A stretch of DNA of 34,809 bases from Cryptoclostridium sp036644995 (GTDB taxonomy: Bacteria; Bacillota; Dehalobacteriia; UBA7702): contig JAVXOZ010000023.1 of assembly GCA_036644995.1 (NCBI GenBank), positions 1-34,809 on the forward strand. Reading direction: 5' to 3'. The position numbers and the translations under genes are program-made. This document shows, piece by piece, positions 22,159 through 30,529 of this stretch. Below the pieces are notes generated by a model that saw only the letters and a program-made list of their open reading frames with translations, made no database searches and was not told the DNA's origin. Numbering within the stretch: the stretch's first letter is position 1; every line of letters starts with the position of its first letter.

Positions 22159-23349
22159 ATGAGTTTAAACAGCACTCCATCCGGGGAACGGCTGCATATT
22201 GGTATTTTTGGCAAGCGTAATGCGGGAAAATCCAGTGTGATAAATGCCATTACCGGTCAAGACCTTGCTATTGTTTCCCATGTTAAGGGTACCACCACGG
22301 ATCCGGTGTTAAAAGCCATGGAATTACTGCCTTTAGGCCCTGTGATGATAATTGATACCCCGGGCTTGGACGATAGCGGAGATTTAGGTGAACTGCGTAT
22401 AAATAAAGCTTATCAAATTCTCAATAAAACAGATATTGCTATTTTAGTGGTAGATGCCACAGTGGGTATAACAAAAGCTGATAATGAAATTTTAGAAAAA
22501 ATAAAATCCAAAGAAATACCATATATTGTGGTGATGAACAAAATGGATTTATTACCCCATGTGCCCAAAGATTATGGGGATAATTACATTTTTGTTAGCA
22601 GTGTGGATTCCACCAATATTTTTCAACTAAAAGAATTAATCGCCAAACAAGCAGTGGCGGATAAACATAAATTCCCAATTATTAAGGATTTGCTTAAACC
22701 CGATGATACTGTTATTTTGGTTATTCCCATTGATAAATCTGCACCCAAAGGGCGTTTAATATTGCCCCAGCAGCAAACCATACGTGAAATTTTAGATGCC
22801 AATGCCACAGCTTTAATGGTTAAGGAAAACGGTTTAGTCAAGGCTCTTTTAAATCTAAAAGCAAAACCGGCATTGGTGGTTACTGATAGCCAAATATTTG
22901 AAACCGTAGCCAAAACAGTGCCCAAGGATATTCCTTTAACCTCTTTTTCTATTCTTTTTGCCCGACATAAAGGTGATTTATTTACCTTGGCAGCAGGTGC
23001 CAAAACCTTGGATAATTTAAAAGATGGAGATAAGGTTTTAATATCTGAAGGTTGTACTCACCATCGGCAATGTGAAGATATTGGCACGGTAAAATTGCCC
23101 AAGTGGGTAAATGATTATACCGGTAAAAAATTGATTTATAAGTATACCGGTGGTGTGGAATTTCCCTTGGATTTAACACCTTACAAAATTATAATCCATT
23201 GCGGTGGTTGCACTCTTAATGAGCGGGAAATGCAATATCGCATAGAATGTGCTGGTGATAGCAATGTTCCCATTACCAATTATGGCATTGCCATTAGCTA
23301 TATGCGTGGTATTTTAGAACGTAGCTTAAAGGTATTTTCCGAAATTTAA
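22159..23349 (+). CDS. hydF: [FeFe]-hydrogenase maturation GTPase HydF
   Basis: The 396-residue protein is the scaffold that carries the diiron subsite precursor to the hydrogenase. An N-terminal GTPase domain has GKRNAGKS (P-loop, residues 18-25), the switch threonines in KGTTTDPV, DTPGLDD and NKMD. A central dimerisation domain follows. The C-terminal cluster domain has C299-x-H301-x45-H347-C348-x2-C351, the family's cluster ligands. AAGGAGC precedes the ATG. It is last in the operon before a terminator. No [FeFe]-hydrogenase structural gene lies in this window. Confidence 0.97.
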   Translation: MSLNSTPSGERLHIGIFGKRNAGKSSVINAITGQDLAIVSHVKGTTTDPVLKAMELLPLGPVMIIDTPGLDDSGDLGELRINKAYQILNKTDIAILVVDATVGITKADNEILEKIKSKEIPYIVVMNKMDLLPHVPKDYGDNYIFVSSVDSTNIFQLKELIAKQAVADKHKFPIIKDLLKPDDTVILVIPIDKSAPKGRLILPQQQTIREILDANATALMVKENGLVKALLNLKAKPALVVTDSQIFETVAKTVPKDIPLTSFSILFARHKGDLFTLAAGAKTLDNLKDGDKVLISEGCTHHRQCEDIGTVKLPKWVNDYTGKKLIYKYTGGVEFPLDLTPYKIIIHCGGCTLNEREMQYRIECAGDSNVPITNYGIAISYMRGILERSLKVFSEI

Positions 23350-23402
23350 AATTACCGTAAGATAAAAAAATATCTAAATAACCAATAAAATTATAAATAA
23401 TT

Positions 23403-23441
23403 AAATACCCCAATGCTGATATTGTGTGTTGGGGTATTTTT
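23403..23441 (+). terminator. Terminator of the hyd operon
   Basis: The arms AAATACCCCA and TGGGGTATTT pair around a 17-nt partly paired loop and are followed by T's. It lies 53 nt after the hydF stop. Confidence 0.88.
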
Positions 23442-23559
23442 ATGCTCAATATTAAAAAAATCCATTGTCCAGAAGTAAATTTTTTCCAAATTTTATGAAA
23501 AAATATGGATATTTTTAGCTTTATAGGGAATTATAAATATAAAAAAGAGGGGAGAAAGA

Positions 23560-24015
23560 ATGGTCACAGGACGTGAAATAACAGGTTTGCCTGTTTTTTC
23601 TTGGAATGAAGGTGTGTTTTTGGGTAGAGCCCAACAGTGCTATTTGGATATTTCCAAAGGAGTTTTGGGCGGCATAATACTGGAAAAAGCTAATTTTAAA
23701 AGAGAAAAAACATACATAAATGCTGAAGAAATATTAAAAATATATAGAGATGGCATCATTGCCAAATCCACAGATTCCACGGTAAAAGCCAAATCTTTGC
23801 CACAAGATACCATATTGTATACAGAGTTTTTACAAAGAGCAGATTTAGTATATGACGAAGGGGAAGTGGTTTCGGATTTATTTTTTGATGAAACCATGGC
23901 AATGGTAGGCGGTGAGATATCTCAAGGTTTTTGGCATGATCTTTCTTATGGCCGCAGTTTTTCTCCATGGCATGAACTATGCAATAAAATAAAATTACAA
24001 AAAAATGGCAGGTGA
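23560..24015 (+). CDS. PRC-barrel domain protein
   Basis: The 151-residue protein has two PRC-barrel-like beta units: REITGLPVFSWNEGVFLGRA with LGGIILEK in the first half, and ILYTEFLQRADLVYDEGEVV with FDETMAMVGGEI in the second. PRC barrels are adapter folds, found for example in RimM and in photosynthetic reaction centres. In Bacillota, small free-standing members of unknown function are common. GAGGGGAGA precedes the ATG. It is followed after 4 nt by a small zinc-ribbon gene and then a small membrane protein, so three genes form a compact unit. Confidence 0.82.
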   Translation: MVTGREITGLPVFSWNEGVFLGRAQQCYLDISKGVLGGIILEKANFKREKTYINAEEILKIYRDGIIAKSTDSTVKAKSLPQDTILYTEFLQRADLVYDEGEVVSDLFFDETMAMVGGEISQGFWHDLSYGRSFSPWHELCNKIKLQKNGR

Positions 24016-24019
24016 TAAA

Positions 24020-24175
24020 ATGCGTTGTCCCGTATGCGAAAGCCGAGAAGTGGGAATTATAGGTGAAGGTCGTTATTTTTGCTGGAATTGTCAAGTAGAA
24101 TTTAATAATGCTGCGGAAGTCTACACCATTACCATGGAAGGCAATTTAAGTAAAACAGCGGCTAATGGGAGGTGA
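24020..24175 (+). CDS. 51-residue zinc-ribbon protein
   Basis: The ATG at 24020 opens 51 codons ending in TGA at 24173. The protein has two CxxC knuckles: MRCPVCESREV (C3, C6) and FCWNCQVEF (C21, C24), a classic zinc-ribbon spacing, then a polar tail. GGCAGGTGA lies 4-9 nt before the start. The gene lies between the PRC-barrel gene (4 nt) and the small membrane protein (overlapping region), which makes a real gene likely despite the length. It may bind nucleic acid or a partner protein. Confidence 0.75.
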   Translation: MRCPVCESREVGIIGEGRYFCWNCQVEFNNAAEVYTITMEGNLSKTAANGR

Positions 24176-24180
24176 TTTTT

Positions 24181-24378
24181 TTGTATGCAAACAAAAAAAC
24201 CTGTATTATACCTGCTTTTTTAATAGGTGCTGCATTGGGTTATCTTTATAGTGACAAAATGGAGCTTAAAAAAGATGGTATGAATATTGAGCCTATGATT
24301 ATTTTTCCCAGAGGCATGGAAAAAAAAGCTAAAACAATAATGAAGCACGTGCATAAAGCTTGGGAAGAAATAGTATAA
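24181..24378 (+). CDS. Small membrane protein with single N-terminal helix
   Basis: The 65-residue protein has one hydrophobic segment near the N-terminus (CIIPAFLIGAALGYLYS) and a basic amphipathic tail (KKAKTIMKHVHKAWEEIV). This recalls YtxH-like short membrane proteins, but no firm family can be given. I choose the TTG at 24181 because GGGAGG at 24167-24172 lies 8 nt upstream; a GTG at 24172 would overlap the previous stop by 4 nt and lacks a ribosome site. It is the last gene of the PRC-barrel unit, before a terminator. Confidence 0.65.
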   Translation: MYANKKTCIIPAFLIGAALGYLYSDKMELKKDGMNIEPMIIFPRGMEKKAKTIMKHVHKAWEEIV

Positions 24379-24400
24379 AGGCTATGATGACCTAAATGCC

Positions 24401-24447
24401 AAAAAGGGAAAGGCTTGGATAAAATTATCTTTAAGTCTTTCCCTTTT
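24401..24447 (+). terminator. Terminator after the PRC-barrel unit
   Basis: The arms AAAAGGGAAAGGCTT and AAGTCTTTCCCTTTT pair with one mismatch around a 15-17 nt loop, with T-rich sequence after. Confidence 0.85.
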
Positions 24448-24524
24448 ATTGGCTATAAAAAATTGTTTAATTATGCTTTTGGGTTTTATACCTATGTAAT
24501 TTTCTTGAACCAGCGAGGTGTGTA

Positions 24525-25559
24525 ATGCAAAAAAAGCTGTGGCTTATAGCTCTGATTTTAGGAATGGGAATTTTTTTATTGGTGCTGGTTTATTATTTTT
24601 CAAATTTAGTGCTGCTTACTTTTGGCAGCATTATTTTAGCATATTTGCTTTTTCCCATGGTGGAGCATTTTCAAAAAAAAACTATGCCTTTAAATGCAGC
24701 AATAGCTTTAACTTATTTAATCATCGGAGCGGTACTGCTTTTTATTTGCTTTGTGGTTTTTCCTGCTTTTTATGAAGAAAGCAGTAATTTTTTGGCAAAC
24801 ACTACGGTTTTTTATGGCTATTTTGTGGATATGTGGCAATGGATTACCGGTAAAATAGATGGAGTGCTTTCTTTTTCCTCAATTTTAGAATGGAAGGTGG
24901 ATGTTTTGCCCCTATTGGAAGAAAAAATAAGCACTTACACAGCATCAATGGTGGATAGATTGATGGAAGTTCCCGAAAAAATATCCTACTTGATTTTAAG
25001 CCCGGTTATAGCTTATTATTTTTTGCGTGACCATGATAAAATAGGTGGTGCTTTACTTACGGTATTTCCGCCCAAACACCGCAGTGAAGTTTTGATTTTA
25101 GCAAAAGAAATCAATGATGTGCTCTGGGGATTTATCCGTGGTAATTTGTTGGTATCTTTAATTGTTGGTACTTTAACAGGACTGGGGCTTTGGCTTTTGG
25201 GTGTGGATTACCCTTTGGTGCTTGGGGTTTTAGCGGGTCTTTTTGATATTATACCCTATTTTGGCCCAATACTTAGCGGTATACCAATTTTAATTATTGC
25301 ACTTTTGCAGCCCGATGTGAATTTGGTTTTGGTGCTAATATTACTTATTTTGGTACAGCAGTTGGAAAATATAGTGGTATCCCCAAGAATAATTGGGGAT
25401 AGGGTGGGTTTGCATCCTGTGGTTATTATCCTTTTGGTTTTTCTGGGTGGTAGCCTTGGTGGAATTTTAGGCATGGTTTTGGTTATTCCTTTGGCGGCGG
25501 TTGGTAAAGTTTTGCTGATGTTTTGTTACCAACGCTTTGTGGGTTTCCGTTTTCATTGA
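24525..25559 (+). CDS. AI-2E family transporter (PerM/YdgG-like permease)
   Basis: The 344-residue protein has about eight hydrophobic segments, in the order of the family: two or three at the N-terminus, a soluble middle region (about 90-150), then the conserved block LSPVIAYYFLRD, GNLLVSLIVGTLTGLGLWLLG, IIPYFGPILSGIPI, ENIVVSPRIIGDRVGLHPVVIILLVFLGG. Members export small molecules or ions; only some have been linked to autoinducer-2, and the substrate here is unknown. GAGGTGTGT precedes the ATG. Its last codons overlap the alaS promoter. Confidence 0.9.
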   Translation: MQKKLWLIALILGMGIFLLVLVYYFSNLVLLTFGSIILAYLLFPMVEHFQKKTMPLNAAIALTYLIIGAVLLFICFVVFPAFYEESSNFLANTTVFYGYFVDMWQWITGKIDGVLSFSSILEWKVDVLPLLEEKISTYTASMVDRLMEVPEKISYLILSPVIAYYFLRDHDKIGGALLTVFPPKHRSEVLILAKEINDVLWGFIRGNLLVSLIVGTLTGLGLWLLGVDYPLVLGVLAGLFDIIPYFGPILSGIPILIIALLQPDVNLVLVLILLILVQQLENIVVSPRIIGDRVGLHPVVIILLVFLGGSLGGILGMVLVIPLAAVGKVLLMFCYQRFVGFRFH

Positions 25560-25584
25560 CATTTGCAAAAAATATTATTATAAT
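25556..25584 (+). promoter_or_regulatory. Perfect consensus promoter of the alaS operon
   Basis: TTGACA (25556-25561), a 17-nt spacer and TATAAT (25579-25584), all matching the consensus. The -35 overlaps the stop codon of the upstream permease gene (25557-25559). The leader to alaS is about 80 nt and has no T-box features. Confidence 0.9.
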
Positions 25585-25668
25585 ATAGGTACTTATAATG
25601 ACCTTAATATTGTATTTTATGGGTATAATAGTATATTTTAGATAGATTCTGGAGGATAAGGAAAACAA

Positions 25669-28305
25669 ATGGAAGGTAACAAAATTAGAAAAGCATTTTT
25701 AGACTACTTTCAGGAAAAAGGGCATGAAATAGTGCCCAGTGCATCACTGGTTCCCCATAACGATCCCACATTACTTTTTACCAATGCCGGTATGGTGCAA
25801 TTTAAAGATGTTTTTTTGGAACTTGAAGAACGTCCCTATAAAAGAGCCACCACTGCTCAAAAATGTGTGCGAGCAGGGGGTAAACATAACGATTTGGACA
25901 CAGTTGGTAAAACTGCCAGACACCATACTTTTTTTGAGATGCTGGGGAATTTTTCCTTTGGTGATTATTTCAAAGAGGGTGCCATTGGTTATGCTTGGGA
26001 ATTTCTTACGGAAGTATTAAAAATAGATAAAGAACACCTTTATATTACCATCTATAACGACGATGATGAAGCCTTTGAGCTTTGGCAAAAAGTGGCGGGT
26101 GTTTCACCTGATCGCATTTATCGCTTGGGTGAAAAAGACAATTTTTGGTCCATGGGGGATACAGGACCCTGTGGCCCGTGCAGCGAAATTCATTACGATC
26201 GTGGTGCGGATTGTGCTTGCGGCCCTGATTGTGGTTTGGGCAAGTGCGATTGTGACCGTTGGTTGGAAATTTGGAATCTTGTTTTTATGCAATATAACCG
26301 TGATGAAAAAGGCAATATGACACCATTGCCCAACCCCTGTATTGATACGGGTATGGGTCTTGAGCGTATTGCTTCGATTCTACAAGATGTTCCCTCAAAC
26401 TACGACACAGATTTACTAAAAAAACTTATTTCCTTCATCGAAAAAGAAACAAACACAGTGTATCATAGTGATGAACGTGGATTCCCTTTGCGTGTTATTG
26501 CAGACCATGCCCGTTCCTGTACGTTTTTAATTGCAGATGGGGTATTGCCCTCCAATGATGGCAGAGGCTATGTGTTAAGGCGTATTTTACGCAGAGCTGC
26601 CCGTTTTGCCAAGCTCCTTGGTATTGATGGCGTATTCTTAGCCAAAGTAGTTCCTGTGGTTGTGGATTTAATGGGTGAACAATACCCGGAAATTCGTGAA
26701 AAACAGGATTTCATCATCAAAGTTATCGGCAATGAAGAAGAACGCTTTATTTTGACATTATCCGAAGGACTGAAAGTGGTATCGGAAAAAATTAATAATA
26801 CAAAAGCCAAGGGTGAAACTGTTTTAAGTGGTGAAGATGCCTTTCAATTATACGATACCTATGGTTTCCCCTTGGATCTTACCGAGGATGTAGCCGAAGA
26901 AAATGGTATGACCGTAAATAAAGAAGGCTTTGAAAAAGCCATGGAAGAACAACGCAAAAGAGCACGTGAAGCCAGAAATAATGGTGCAGGCAACGATTTG
27001 GAAGTATCCCTTTCTACACTATTGGATGGGGTAGAGCCCACAGAATTTTTGGGCTATACCACAATGCAAAGTCAATGCCATCTTTTGGCGGTGGTAGGCG
27101 ATGATGAACCAAAAGAAGGCTTGGCAGATGGGGAAGAAGGCTATTTGGTATTTGATAAAACCCCTTGCTATGCTCAAAGCGGTGGTCAAGTAGGGGATAG
27201 AGGTTCATTTGTTGTTGGCGAAAACGCTGTGGATATTCTTCACACCTTTAAATTGCCCAATGGCATTTATATACATAAAGCCAAAGGCAATGGGGGCATG
27301 GTAAAATTAGGGGATGAAGGCATTTTAGGTGTTACTGAGGTATTGCGCCGTGGTGCTATGCGTAACCACACTGCTACCCATCTCATGCACAAGGCATTGC
27401 GTGAGGTTTTAGGTGACCATCCGAATCAAGCAGGTTCATTGGTAACCGAAGACCGTTTGCGTTTCGATTTTAACCATTTTTCAGCGGTAACTCCCGATGA
27501 ACTGAAACTAATAGAAGATAAGGTAAATGCCCAAATATTGAAAAATTTACCTGTTGACACCAAAGAAATGGATATTGAAGATGCCAAAGCAGCCGGTGCC
27601 ATGGCTTTATTTGGAGAAAAATATGGCAAGCGAGTTCGTTTTGTTAATATTGGAGAATGGAGTAAGGAGCTTTGCGGGGGCACTCATGTTGCTAACCTTG
27701 GTGAAATAGGGCTTTTTAAAATAGTTTCTGAATCCAGTATCGGTGCAGGTTTACGCCGTATTGAAGCAGTAACAGGTGAGGGTGCCAGAAAATATTATCA
27801 AGATGAAGAAAAAAAATTAATTGAGATAGAAGCTTTGTTAAAAGCAAAACCCAATGAAGTTATTGTTAAAATACAAAATCTTTTGGAAGAAGTAAAACAC
27901 TTGGAAAAAGAAGTTGCTGCTTATAAACAAGAACAAGCCCAGGATAGTGCAGGCCAAGCTTTAGACTCTGTGGTGGAATATCCCCAAGGCAAGGGTTTGG
28001 TGGCAAATCTTGGGGAAATGGATATGAACGCTTTGCGAGAAGCCGCAGATACCTTAAAATCCGATAAAGAAGATTTGGCACTGGTGCTTTTTGCGGTGAA
28101 TAATGGCAAAGTTTCCATTGTTGCCTTTGCAGGTAAAACTTGGCAGAGCCATGGGCTACACGCCGGCAATATGATAAAAGCCGTAGCTCCCATAGTTGGA
28201 GGTGGCGGCGGCGGTCGCCCTGATATGGCACAGGCAGGTGGCAAAGATGTAAGCAAAATTAAAGAGGCTATGGCAAAGGCTGATGAAATCTTAAAAAATA
28301 TTTAA
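25669..28305 (+). CDS. alaS: Alanyl-tRNA synthetase
   Basis: This class II synthetase charges tRNA-Ala and edits mischarged Ser and Gly. The 878 residues give the full layout: an N-terminal catalytic domain with FTNAGMVQFKDVFL and GDTGPCGPCSEIHYDRG, a Cys-rich segment (CGPDCGLGKCDCDRW) of the kind seen in many Bacillota, the editing domain with zinc ligands in HTATHLMH (about 569-576) and CGGTHV (about 668), and the C-terminal C-Ala domain with the glycine-rich loop GGGGGGRPDMAQAGGKD. GGAGG lies 5-10 nt before the ATG. First gene of a long co-directional run. Confidence 0.98.
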   Translation: MEGNKIRKAFLDYFQEKGHEIVPSASLVPHNDPTLLFTNAGMVQFKDVFLELEERPYKRATTAQKCVRAGGKHNDLDTVGKTARHHTFFEMLGNFSFGDYFKEGAIGYAWEFLTEVLKIDKEHLYITIYNDDDEAFELWQKVAGVSPDRIYRLGEKDNFWSMGDTGPCGPCSEIHYDRGADCACGPDCGLGKCDCDRWLEIWNLVFMQYNRDEKGNMTPLPNPCIDTGMGLERIASILQDVPSNYDTDLLKKLISFIEKETNTVYHSDERGFPLRVIADHARSCTFLIADGVLPSNDGRGYVLRRILRRAARFAKLLGIDGVFLAKVVPVVVDLMGEQYPEIREKQDFIIKVIGNEEERFILTLSEGLKVVSEKINNTKAKGETVLSGEDAFQLYDTYGFPLDLTEDVAEENGMTVNKEGFEKAMEEQRKRAREARNNGAGNDLEVSLSTLLDGVEPTEFLGYTTMQSQCHLLAVVGDDEPKEGLADGEEGYLVFDKTPCYAQSGGQVGDRGSFVVGENAVDILHTFKLPNGIYIHKAKGNGGMVKLGDEGILGVTEVLRRGAMRNHTATHLMHKALREVLGDHPNQAGSLVTEDRLRFDFNHFSAVTPDELKLIEDKVNAQILKNLPVDTKEMDIEDAKAAGAMALFGEKYGKRVRFVNIGEWSKELCGGTHVANLGEIGLFKIVSESSIGAGLRRIEAVTGEGARKYYQDEEKKLIEIEALLKAKPNEVIVKIQNLLEEVKHLEKEVAAYKQEQAQDSAGQALDSVVEYPQGKGLVANLGEMDMNALREAADTLKSDKEDLALVLFAVNNGKVSIVAFAGKTWQSHGLHAGNMIKAVAPIVGGGGGGRPDMAQAGGKDVSKIKEAMAKADEILKNI

Positions 28306-28368
28306 TAGTTTAATGGATTTATTGCAAATTGCAATTTAACTTTATATATAAAGAAAGGTGGTGCACCA

Positions 28369-28638
28369 ATGCCCAAAGATGAGGAAAAGAAATTTGATGC
28401 TACAATGGAGTTTAGCAATGCAAGTGAAGTTGACGTTCCTGCCATTATTAAAATGGTAAACGAAGCTTTGAGTGAAAAAGGCTATGCCCCCACTAACCAA
28501 ATAACAGGATATTTAATTTCAGGGGATCCCAGCTACATAACGGGTTATAAAGGCGCCCGCAACCTTATTCAAAAAGTTGAACGTGATGATGTAATTGAAG
28601 TTCTGGTTCGCTATTATCTGGAGCATGCCTGTGACTAA
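28369..28638 (+). CDS. ireB: IreB family protein (DUF965)
   Basis: The 89-residue helical protein is the homologue of E. faecalis IreB, a small dimeric substrate of the Ser/Thr kinase IreK that modulates intrinsic cephalosporin resistance. Conserved blocks are KMVNEALSEKGYAPTNQITGYLISGDPSYITGYKGARNLI (residues 25-64, split here by function: helix, turn, YLISGDPxYI). The threonine-bearing N-terminus is present (FDATMEFSN). AAAGGTGGTG precedes the ATG. The alaS-ireB-ruvX order is widespread in Bacillota; here an aldo/keto reductase gene interrupts it and overlaps the ireB stop. Confidence 0.95.
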   Translation: MPKDEEKKFDATMEFSNASEVDVPAIIKMVNEALSEKGYAPTNQITGYLISGDPSYITGYKGARNLIQKVERDDVIEVLVRYYLEHACD

Positions 28639-29593
28639 AATGCTTTACAAACCACTGGGTAATACGGGGTTTAAAGTTAGCCCCATTGCTTTTGGTGCCT
28701 TAACATTAGGGCCAATACATAAAAATTTACCCTTAGAGGAAGGTGCTAATGTTATAAAAACTGCATTGGAAGCAGGGATAAATCTTATTGATACTGCCCA
28801 GTGCTATGAAACCTATGGCTATATTAAAGAGGCTTTAAAAGGTTGGAATAAGGATGTATTTATCACCTCTAAGTCCTATGCTTGGAATGCTCCCCTTATG
28901 GCAGAAGCCTTTGAGGATGCCAGAAAAAGCTTAAATAGGGATAAGCTGGATATTTTTTTGCTCCATGAGCAAGAGAGTGAGTGGACCATTAAAGGACACT
29001 ACGAAGCTTTGGAATATTTGCTTAATCAAAAAGCAAAAGGAAATTTGGGAGCGGTGGGAATATCCACCCATGCCATAGCAGGGGTTAATGCTGCAGGGGT
29101 ATTACCTGAAATAGATGTTATTCACCCCATTATAAATCGCTATGGTCATGGCATAATTGATGGCACAAGGGATGAAATGCTGGGAGCAATAAAAAATGCC
29201 GCAGCTATGGGTAAAGGTTTATATGGTATGAAAGCTTTAGCCGGTGGAAAGCTCAGCGATGAAGCCTTTGATTGCTTTAAATGGGCATTTAATGTGGAAG
29301 GACTATCCTCTTTTGCGGTGGGAATGAAAAGTGCCGAAGAAGTGAGGATAAATGTTGCTTTGGCATTGGGTGAAGAACCCAACCCCGAAGATTTGGCACA
29401 TTATGTTGTGGAAAAACGCCATATAGAAGTGAATAATAATTGTGTTGGCTGCGGTAAATGTTTAAAACGCTGTGGTCAGGGCGCTATAACCTTGGAAAAC
29501 CATGAAGAAAAAGCCATGATAAATCAAAAAAAATGTGTGTTGTGTGGCTATTGCCGTGATAATTGCGAAAGTAATGCCATAACTATATATTAG
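28631..29593 (+). CDS. Aldo/keto reductase with C-terminal 2x[4Fe-4S] ferredoxin domain
   Basis: The roughly 320-residue protein has an aldo/keto reductase barrel: PLGNTGFKVSPIAFG at the start, the acid and Tyr in LIDTAQCYETYGYIKEAL, Lys in VFITSKS and His in DIFLLHE, followed by a bacterial-ferredoxin tail with two cluster motifs, CVGCGKCLKRC and CVLCGYCRDNC. Such fusions occur in anaerobes and probably couple ferredoxin electrons to carbonyl reduction or oxidation. I choose the GTG at 28631, with GGAG 7 nt upstream; ATGs at 28625 and 28640 are alternatives. It overlaps ireB by 8 nt, so the two are translationally linked. The substrate is unknown. Confidence 0.85.
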   Translation: MTKMLYKPLGNTGFKVSPIAFGALTLGPIHKNLPLEEGANVIKTALEAGINLIDTAQCYETYGYIKEALKGWNKDVFITSKSYAWNAPLMAEAFEDARKSLNRDKLDIFLLHEQESEWTIKGHYEALEYLLNQKAKGNLGAVGISTHAIAGVNAAGVLPEIDVIHPIINRYGHGIIDGTRDEMLGAIKNAAAMGKGLYGMKALAGGKLSDEAFDCFKWAFNVEGLSSFAVGMKSAEEVRINVALALGEEPNPEDLAHYVVEKRHIEVNNNCVGCGKCLKRCGQGAITLENHEEKAMINQKKCVLCGYCRDNCESNAITIY

Positions 29594-29611
29594 AAACGAA
29601 TAGGAAAATTT

Positions 29612-30034
29612 ATGAGAATTCTCGGATTAGACGTGGGCACAAAAAATGTGGGTGTGGCTATTTGTGACCCTTTGGGCTATACTGCCCAAGCTTTGCCCAC
29701 AATTCGCCGTAAAGGCAAATTAGACCAAGAAGTTGACGGTATAGTGGCTATAATAAATGAAAAAGCCGTGGAAACTTTGGTGGTTGGCTATCCTAAAAAT
29801 ATGAACGGTACTGAAGGCCCATCTTGCGATATGGCAAAAGAATATGCCGCTGCCATAGCTGAAAAAACCGATGTTCCCATAGTTTTTTGGGATGAAAGGC
29901 TAACTTCTAAAATGGCGGAAAATGCTATGCTGGAAGCAGATTTAAGCCGCAAAAAAAGGCGGCAGAATGTGGATTCTTTAGCTGCTATTTTAATTTTGCA
30001 AAACTATTTGGATTTTTTACAAACCAAAAAATAA
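29612..30034 (+). CDS. ruvX: YqgF/RuvX Holliday-junction-resolvase-like protein
   Basis: The 140-residue RNase-H-fold protein has LGLDVGTKNVGVAICDP (first catalytic Asp), VVGYPKNMNGTEGPSC (family loop) and FWDERLTSKMAENAML (second acidic block), ending with RRQNVDSLAAILILQNYL (last Asp). In B. subtilis the homologue is YrrK; proposed roles are Holliday-junction resolution and 16S rRNA 5'-end maturation. It lies 18 nt after the aldo/keto reductase gene. Confidence 0.95.
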   Translation: MRILGLDVGTKNVGVAICDPLGYTAQALPTIRRKGKLDQEVDGIVAIINEKAVETLVVGYPKNMNGTEGPSCDMAKEYAAAIAEKTDVPIVFWDERLTSKMAENAMLEADLSRKKRRQNVDSLAAILILQNYLDFLQTKK

Positions 30035-30064
30035 TATAATTAAAGAAATAAGAGGTACTATTTA

Positions 30065-30367
30065 ATGTCTGAAAAAGAAAAAGAAATTATGGATGCAACC
30101 GAAGAGGATTTTGAAACCAGTTTTGTAACCTTGGTGGATGAAGACGGTACAGAACGTGAATTTGAAGTGTTGGAAATTCTGGAAGTGGAAGATAAGGAAT
30201 ATGTTGTAATCGCTCCCCCCGAAGGCGAAGAAGATGAAGATGAAGCCTTGGTTTTCCGCCTTGTAACTGATGAAACCACCGGTGAAGAAACCTTATTGGA
30301 TATTGAAAGCGATGAAGAATGGGATAAAGTTGCAGAAATATACATGGGTATGGATGAAGAAGAATAA
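30065..30367 (+). CDS. DUF1292 protein (YrzB-like)
   Basis: A very acidic 100-residue protein. The family core is visible as FVTLVDEDGTEREFEVLEIL, VEDKEYVVIAPPEGEEDED and FRLVTDETTGEETL, a small beta-domain of unknown function encoded next to ruvX in most Bacillota. GAGGT precedes the ATG by about 8 nt. The ~160-nt gap after it contains no gene that I can see. Confidence 0.93.
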   Translation: MSEKEKEIMDATEEDFETSFVTLVDEDGTEREFEVLEILEVEDKEYVVIAPPEGEEDEDEALVFRLVTDETTGEETLLDIESDEEWDKVAEIYMGMDEEE

Positions 30368-30529
30368 AAATTAAATTGCAGCCCTTTGATAAAAGTAGTT
30401 TTTCTCTGTTGACCTATATTTGGCAAAATTAAAAAAGTTGAAAATTGATGTACATTAAGTGCGTTGATTTGTTAGTTTTGCTGAAAATAAGCCATTTATA
30501 AAGCTATTTTTTATTAAAGGGCATCCATT

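Noticed and set aside
19413..23349. A [FeFe]-hydrogenase structural gene near the maturation genes
   Set aside because: None of the window's proteins has the H-cluster motifs; the operon ends in a terminator after hydF.
25590..25668. T-box riboswitch before alaS
   Set aside because: The leader is only about 80 nt and lacks the T-box sequence and terminator.
26190..26270. Cys-rich stretch in alanyl-tRNA synthetase as an unusual insertion
   Set aside because: A similar GPDCG...CDCDRW segment is common in alanyl-tRNA synthetases of Bacillota.
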